A stretch of DNA of 9,042 nucleotides, taken from the NCBI GenBank assembly GCA_902803125.1, contig CADCOZ010000079.1, positions 1 to 9,042 on the forward strand. Direction: 5' to 3'. This DNA is from an uncultured Ruminococcus sp. GTDB lineage: Bacteria > Bacillota > Clostridia > Oscillospirales > Acutalibacteraceae. Below, one piece after another: positions 6,619 through 9,042 of this stretch; positions within the stretch are counted from its first letter, which is position 1, and every line of letters begins with the position of its first letter. The notes under the pieces were generated by a model, which saw nothing but the letters and a program-made list of their open reading frames with translations, searched no databases and had not been told where the DNA came from. The position numbers and the translations under genes are program-made.

Positions 6619-7925
6619 ATGGAAAAAAGATTACGGTAAACATTCTTGGAACGTGCTTGTCCAGAGATACGTTCTCCGTCCACGCAGAAGACAATAAATT
6701 TGAGGTACTGCAGTATGTGAACGAGTTCGATCCGTTCTATTTCGTCGAACAGGGGATTGAAATCAAAGATAAGGAAGCGTATGATAATTTTCCGGCACCG
6801 AAGTCTATTTCGAATTTCAGAAGACGCTGTATGTACCTTGATGTGACCAAGACCGTAATGGATTATATCAAGCAGGCGGACTCCGATATTCTGATGATCG
6901 ACACCGCCCTGTGCAGACTGCCGTGGTCTCGGATGATGGGTCACACTCACATCACCCTGAGTCGGGACAGAAGGGCGTTTTTTAAGGCTCTGAGAGAAGC
7001 CGGCATTGTCAAGGAGAAAATCACCCGTCTGGTGGAGAATCCCTGTGACGAGCTGGAAGACAAGCTCAGGGGCTTCGTGGAAGAAATCCTGAAGGTCTAT
7101 GCCCCCGAACAAGTGATTGTGATGGATAACCGCTGTAATTACGCCCACTCCAACGGTGAGAAGCTCACCCCTTTCGGCAATCTCGCTTTGATGGCGGAAA
7201 AAGACAAGCGGATGGGTATCTGTTTTGAGGCGCTCAAAAAACTAATCCCCGGCTGTCACGCCATCCCGATGCTGGACGCTGCCATGTCGGACACGAATCA
7301 CTGGCTGGGAATTTCGAGCCTGCACTATTCCAAGGAATATTATGATTACACCTACGAATGTGTGAACATCATTATGGAGGGGCTTCCCAGAGAAGAGGAA
7401 GAACGGCGCATTCAGGAAGCGAAAGCAAAGTATGAGCTGATATATTACCGGAAATACTACAATATGTTGGGACGCACCCTGTGCCAGAGCAAATTGGACT
7501 TTGAGGCTGTTGTAGCCTCTAATCGCAGAAAGAAAGAAAGTCTTCTCATGCAGACCAAGCTGATGAGCGATCTCCTGCTCCGTGCGAAAAACAAGCCCCA
7601 GCCGGACGAAACAATCCGTTCCGCAGTGATCTACGGCTGGACACCCCTCGGTGAGCTGGTTCTCCGAGTCATGAAGGAAAACGGCATCAAGCCTGTTGCC
7701 GTAATCGAAAACACCCGTGGCGGCATCATCGGCAAGCATATCATCGAAGGCGGTGTTCCGGCACTGAAAAGAGGCTCCAAGATACCGCCTACGGACTGTG
7801 TTGTCATCGCCGACCCGATGAGTGTCGAAAGGATTCTGAAAAAGGCTCACAGCACCTCCGGCAAGAAAATCTTTACCGCAGAAGAATTCATCGGCCATTT
7901 CAAAGACCTTTCCCAGCCGGATTAA
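6619..7925 (+). CDS. DUF6270-like SGNH-type protein with Rossmann-like C-terminus; frame broken at codon 3-4
   Basis: With one base restored in the A6 run (6623-6628), the product is about 435 residues and begins MEKKITVNILGTCLSRDTF. The G11-T-C-L-S15-R-D17 motif matches the N-terminal signature I associate with DUF6270 proteins, which occur in polysaccharide loci. D225-T-N-H228 followed by LHY (235-237) resembles the DxxH block of SGNH hydrolases/acyltransferases, so S15, D225 and H228 could form a catalytic triad; this is inference. Residues ~290-330 are charged and helical. Residues ~335-420 look like a Rossmann-type module, with AVIYGWTPLGELVLRVM in the position of a nucleotide-binding loop, as in PglD-like proteins. 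No signal peptide is seen. As sequenced, the ATG at 6619 is out of frame and no in-frame ATG, GTG or TTG lies between the promoter and the conserved start. Likely role: modification of the surface glycan made by the neighbouring operon. It could also be a pseudogene. Confidence 0.65.
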
Positions 7926-8003
7926 GATGAGGAACGGTATTATAAACTATCAATGAGCAAACTGATAAATGTTTGTGATGATGCACAATAAATTTTCTCT
8001 ATC

Positions 8004-8070
8004 TGTCACCCTGAACGCAGTGAAGTGTCTTCAAAAGTGTCCTCACTGCGTTCGGAATGACGGATTTTTT
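8004..8070 (+). terminator. Palindromic terminator-like element after the DUF6270-like gene
   Basis: The arm near 8005-8023, containing GAACGCAGTGA, pairs with TCACTGCGTTC and onward (8043-8061). Over 19 positions there are three C/T differences, two or three of which could form wobble pairs in RNA. The loop is about 19 bases, and TTTTTT follows at 8065-8070. It lies about 80 bases beyond the stop codon and can act as the terminator of that gene. The sequence also resembles a GTCATTCCGAACGCAGTGA-type palindrome that I recall as a scattered intergenic repeat in gut Firmicutes, so it may be both. Confidence 0.7.
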
Positions 8071-8487
8071 AATGTTGCTCCCTTATCGTTTTTGTGTTGA
8101 AAAAAGTCGAAAGCTATTAGACTTCTTCGGAAGTTTCCGAGGAAATCAATTGTATAATGAAAGCAGTGGAAAGGCCTGCGTCACATCCTTTCCACACGGC
8201 TGCGTTCCGGCGATTTTGCGGATACGCTATCCGATATGGGCGATGTCAAGAAATGAAACAGACTCTGAGAGATACTGTTGTCAACGGAACAGAATCACCT
8301 TCATTCTATCAACACCAATAGTATTTCTAAAATAGAATAATAAAGGGGAGGATACGCCTTGTTTTCATTCTTTTTTAGAACATTGATTGCGGGGAATGAT
8401 ATGTTTCAGCACGAAAGTGATAAATATACATTTTGCTCGTCATTTTTTTACTCATTCAAAAACCCTGTGGGGGTATGAGAATAACGC
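8071..8487. other. Intergenic stretch without a confident gene
   Basis: No family resemblance is visible in any frame here. An open frame at 8057-8335 starts inside the terminator and its product looks like chance sequence. A small hairpin ACTTC-TTCG-GAAGT with a stable UUCG loop lies at 8122-8135, and a TATAAT at 8154-8159 lacks a recognisable -35. The only site suggesting translation is the strong Shine-Dalgarno near 8342-8351, described separately. The region may hold decayed sequence. Confidence 0.5.
8359..8478 (+). CDS. Possible 39-residue Phe-rich small protein
   Basis: An A-rich, strong Shine-Dalgarno (AAAGGGGAGG, 8342-8351) sits seven bases before a TTG codon that opens a 39-codon frame. 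The product starts (M)FSFFFRTLIAGNDMF and is rich in phenylalanine and serine. I do not recognise it. No promoter is evident directly upstream, and the frame ends ten bases before the -35 of the RNase J promoter. The quality of the Shine-Dalgarno is the only real support. It could equally be a remnant of a lost gene. Confidence 0.22.
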   Translation: MFSFFFRTLIAGNDMFQHESDKYTFCSSFFYSFKNPVGV

Positions 8488-8516
8488 TTGACAGACAACG
8501 AGAGTTAGAGTAAAAT
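8488..8516 (+). promoter_or_regulatory. Sigma-A promoter for RNase J
   Basis: TTGACA (8488-8493), a 17-base spacer and TAAAAT (8511-8516) form a near-consensus promoter. Transcription would start near 8523 and leave a leader of roughly 107 bases before the GTG start. It lacks the TGCTACAAT element shared by the two upstream promoters. The leader contains a 23-codon frame (8555-8626) in the same reading frame as the gene. Confidence 0.82.
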
Positions 8517-8629
8517 GAACTATATAGCTGTGTTCGGAAAAAGATGGGGGAGCTGTGGAAAAAAGCGAACCATCGGAAAAAATAATACGAGTGCTTAGCA
8601 AAATTTTTGAAAATGGAGGTTTATAGAGC

Positions 8630-9042
8630 GTGCTATCAGAATTTAATAGAAAGAATGCACCGAGAAATAACGGAAACAAGGGTGTTGCAGGCTCAAGGTT
8701 TTCGGGAAACGGAAGAATGGTGCATCAGAAAAACACATCAGGCCGTTCGGGAGGAAAAAGGCTTGCGGTAGCAGGCGGAAGCCATTTATCGGAAAGGACG
8801 GATAAACAAACAGGTATCCGTTCGGTATCTATACCGGTGCCGGACAGAGGAAGCACAATGGCAGACAGAAGCAAACGGGTTGGCAGCAGCCGCACAACAG
8901 CCTATCAGACCAAAAGACACTATACCAATGCCGCTGACCATTCGGTCAAAATAACTTTTTTGGGCGGATTGAATGAAATCGGCAAGAACATTACGCTGTT
9001 TGAATGTGATAACGATATGTTCCTGCTGGACTGCGGCATGGC
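8630..9042 (+). CDS. rnj: Ribonuclease J, N-terminal part, runs off the window
   Basis: The frame is open from GTG at 8630 to the window end (137 codons plus two bases). From residue 106 the sequence VKITFLGGLNEIGKNIT, then LFECDNDMFLLDCGMA, matches the start of the metallo-beta-lactamase fold of RNase J. This enzyme has 5'-exonuclease and endonuclease activity in mRNA decay and rRNA maturation. The metal-binding HxHxDH motif lies beyond the window. The first ~105 residues are low in hydrophobics and rich in Arg, Lys, Ser, Gly and Asn, so they are probably disordered and may bind RNA. Many Bacillus-type RNase J proteins lack such an extension; actinobacterial ones have one. GTG is chosen because GGAGG (8615-8619) lies ten bases upstream. 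An internal in-frame ATG at 8858 (residue 77) also has AGAGG seven bases ahead. Being a housekeeping gene, it probably marks the edge of the glycan region. Confidence 0.88.
   Translation, partial: MLSEFNRKNAPRNNGNKGVAGSRFSGNGRMVHQKNTSGRSGGKRLAVAGGSHLSERTDKQTGIRSVSIPVPDRGSTMADRSKRVGSSRTTAYQTKRHYTNAADHSVKITFLGGLNEIGKNITLFECDNDMFLLDCGM

Noticed and set aside
6495..6620. In-frame GTG at 6495 as the start of the DUF6270-like gene
   Set aside because: It lies upstream of the TTGACA/TACAAT promoter at 6516-6544, has no Shine-Dalgarno, and would add an unlikely peptide translated from promoter sequence.
8057..8335. Plus-strand frame of 92 codons
   Set aside because: It starts inside the palindromic terminator, lacks a ribosome binding site, and its composition looks random.
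8523..8629. Riboswitch or T-box in the RNase J leader
   Set aside because: No recognisable conserved core, specifier hairpin or terminator/antiterminator pair is present in the ~107-base leader.

Overview
The window looks like a chromosomal segment of a moderately AT/GC-balanced Firmicute, most likely a gut-type clostridium near the Oscillospirales/Ruminococcaceae. The reasons are strong AAGGGAG/GGAGG ribosome binding sites, sigma-A promoters of Gram-positive type, a FrhB-type iron-sulfur flavoprotein domain in a glycan gene, an RNase J gene, and intergenic GC-rich palindromes of a kind I recall from such genomes. No rRNA, tRNA, transposase or CRISPR array is visible. All supported genes are on the + strand. 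The taxonomic guess is inference.

Region 1 (1-6039) is a two-gene operon for building or decorating a surface polysaccharide. An extended -10 promoter (135-163) drives a GlfT2-like family 2 glycosyltransferase (218-2035). After 32 bases comes a 1323-residue multidomain protein (2068-6039). Its domain order is polysaccharide pyruvyl transferase-like, two 4Fe-4S ferredoxin motifs, FrhB-like flavin/Fe-S domain, a second polysaccharide pyruvyl transferase-like domain, a short helical linker, and a C-terminal ILEI/PANDER-like domain whose two halves are in the opposite order to human FAM3 proteins. This protein is the most interesting item in the window.

Region 2 (6040-6515) has no gene and is packed with structure: three GC-rich hairpins, an intrinsic terminator, a degenerate direct repeat pair and a perfect 17-bp inverted repeat. 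Part of the last motif also occurs at the left edge of the window, so similar repeats lie ahead of both glycan promoters.

Region 3 (6516-7925) holds a DUF6270-like (SGNH-hydrolase-like) gene with an appended Rossmann-like domain. It has a near-perfect promoter with the same TGCTACAAT element as the first operon. Its only well-placed start codon, however, is one base out of frame with the conserved protein, at an A6 run. This is a real frameshift, a slippage or phase-variation site, or a sequencing error.

Region 4 (7926-9042) holds a palindromic terminator, about 400 bases with no confident gene, a consensus promoter, and the first 137 codons of RNase J with a long basic, low-complexity N-terminal extension. 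RNase J is a housekeeping gene, so the glycan genes appear to sit beside core chromosome. Working together, the glycosyltransferase would add sugars (possibly galactofuranose), the fusion protein would add acidic or redox-altered substituents, and the DUF6270-like protein could act as an acyl-transfer or esterase-like modifier. That joint role is inference from content and shared promoter design.
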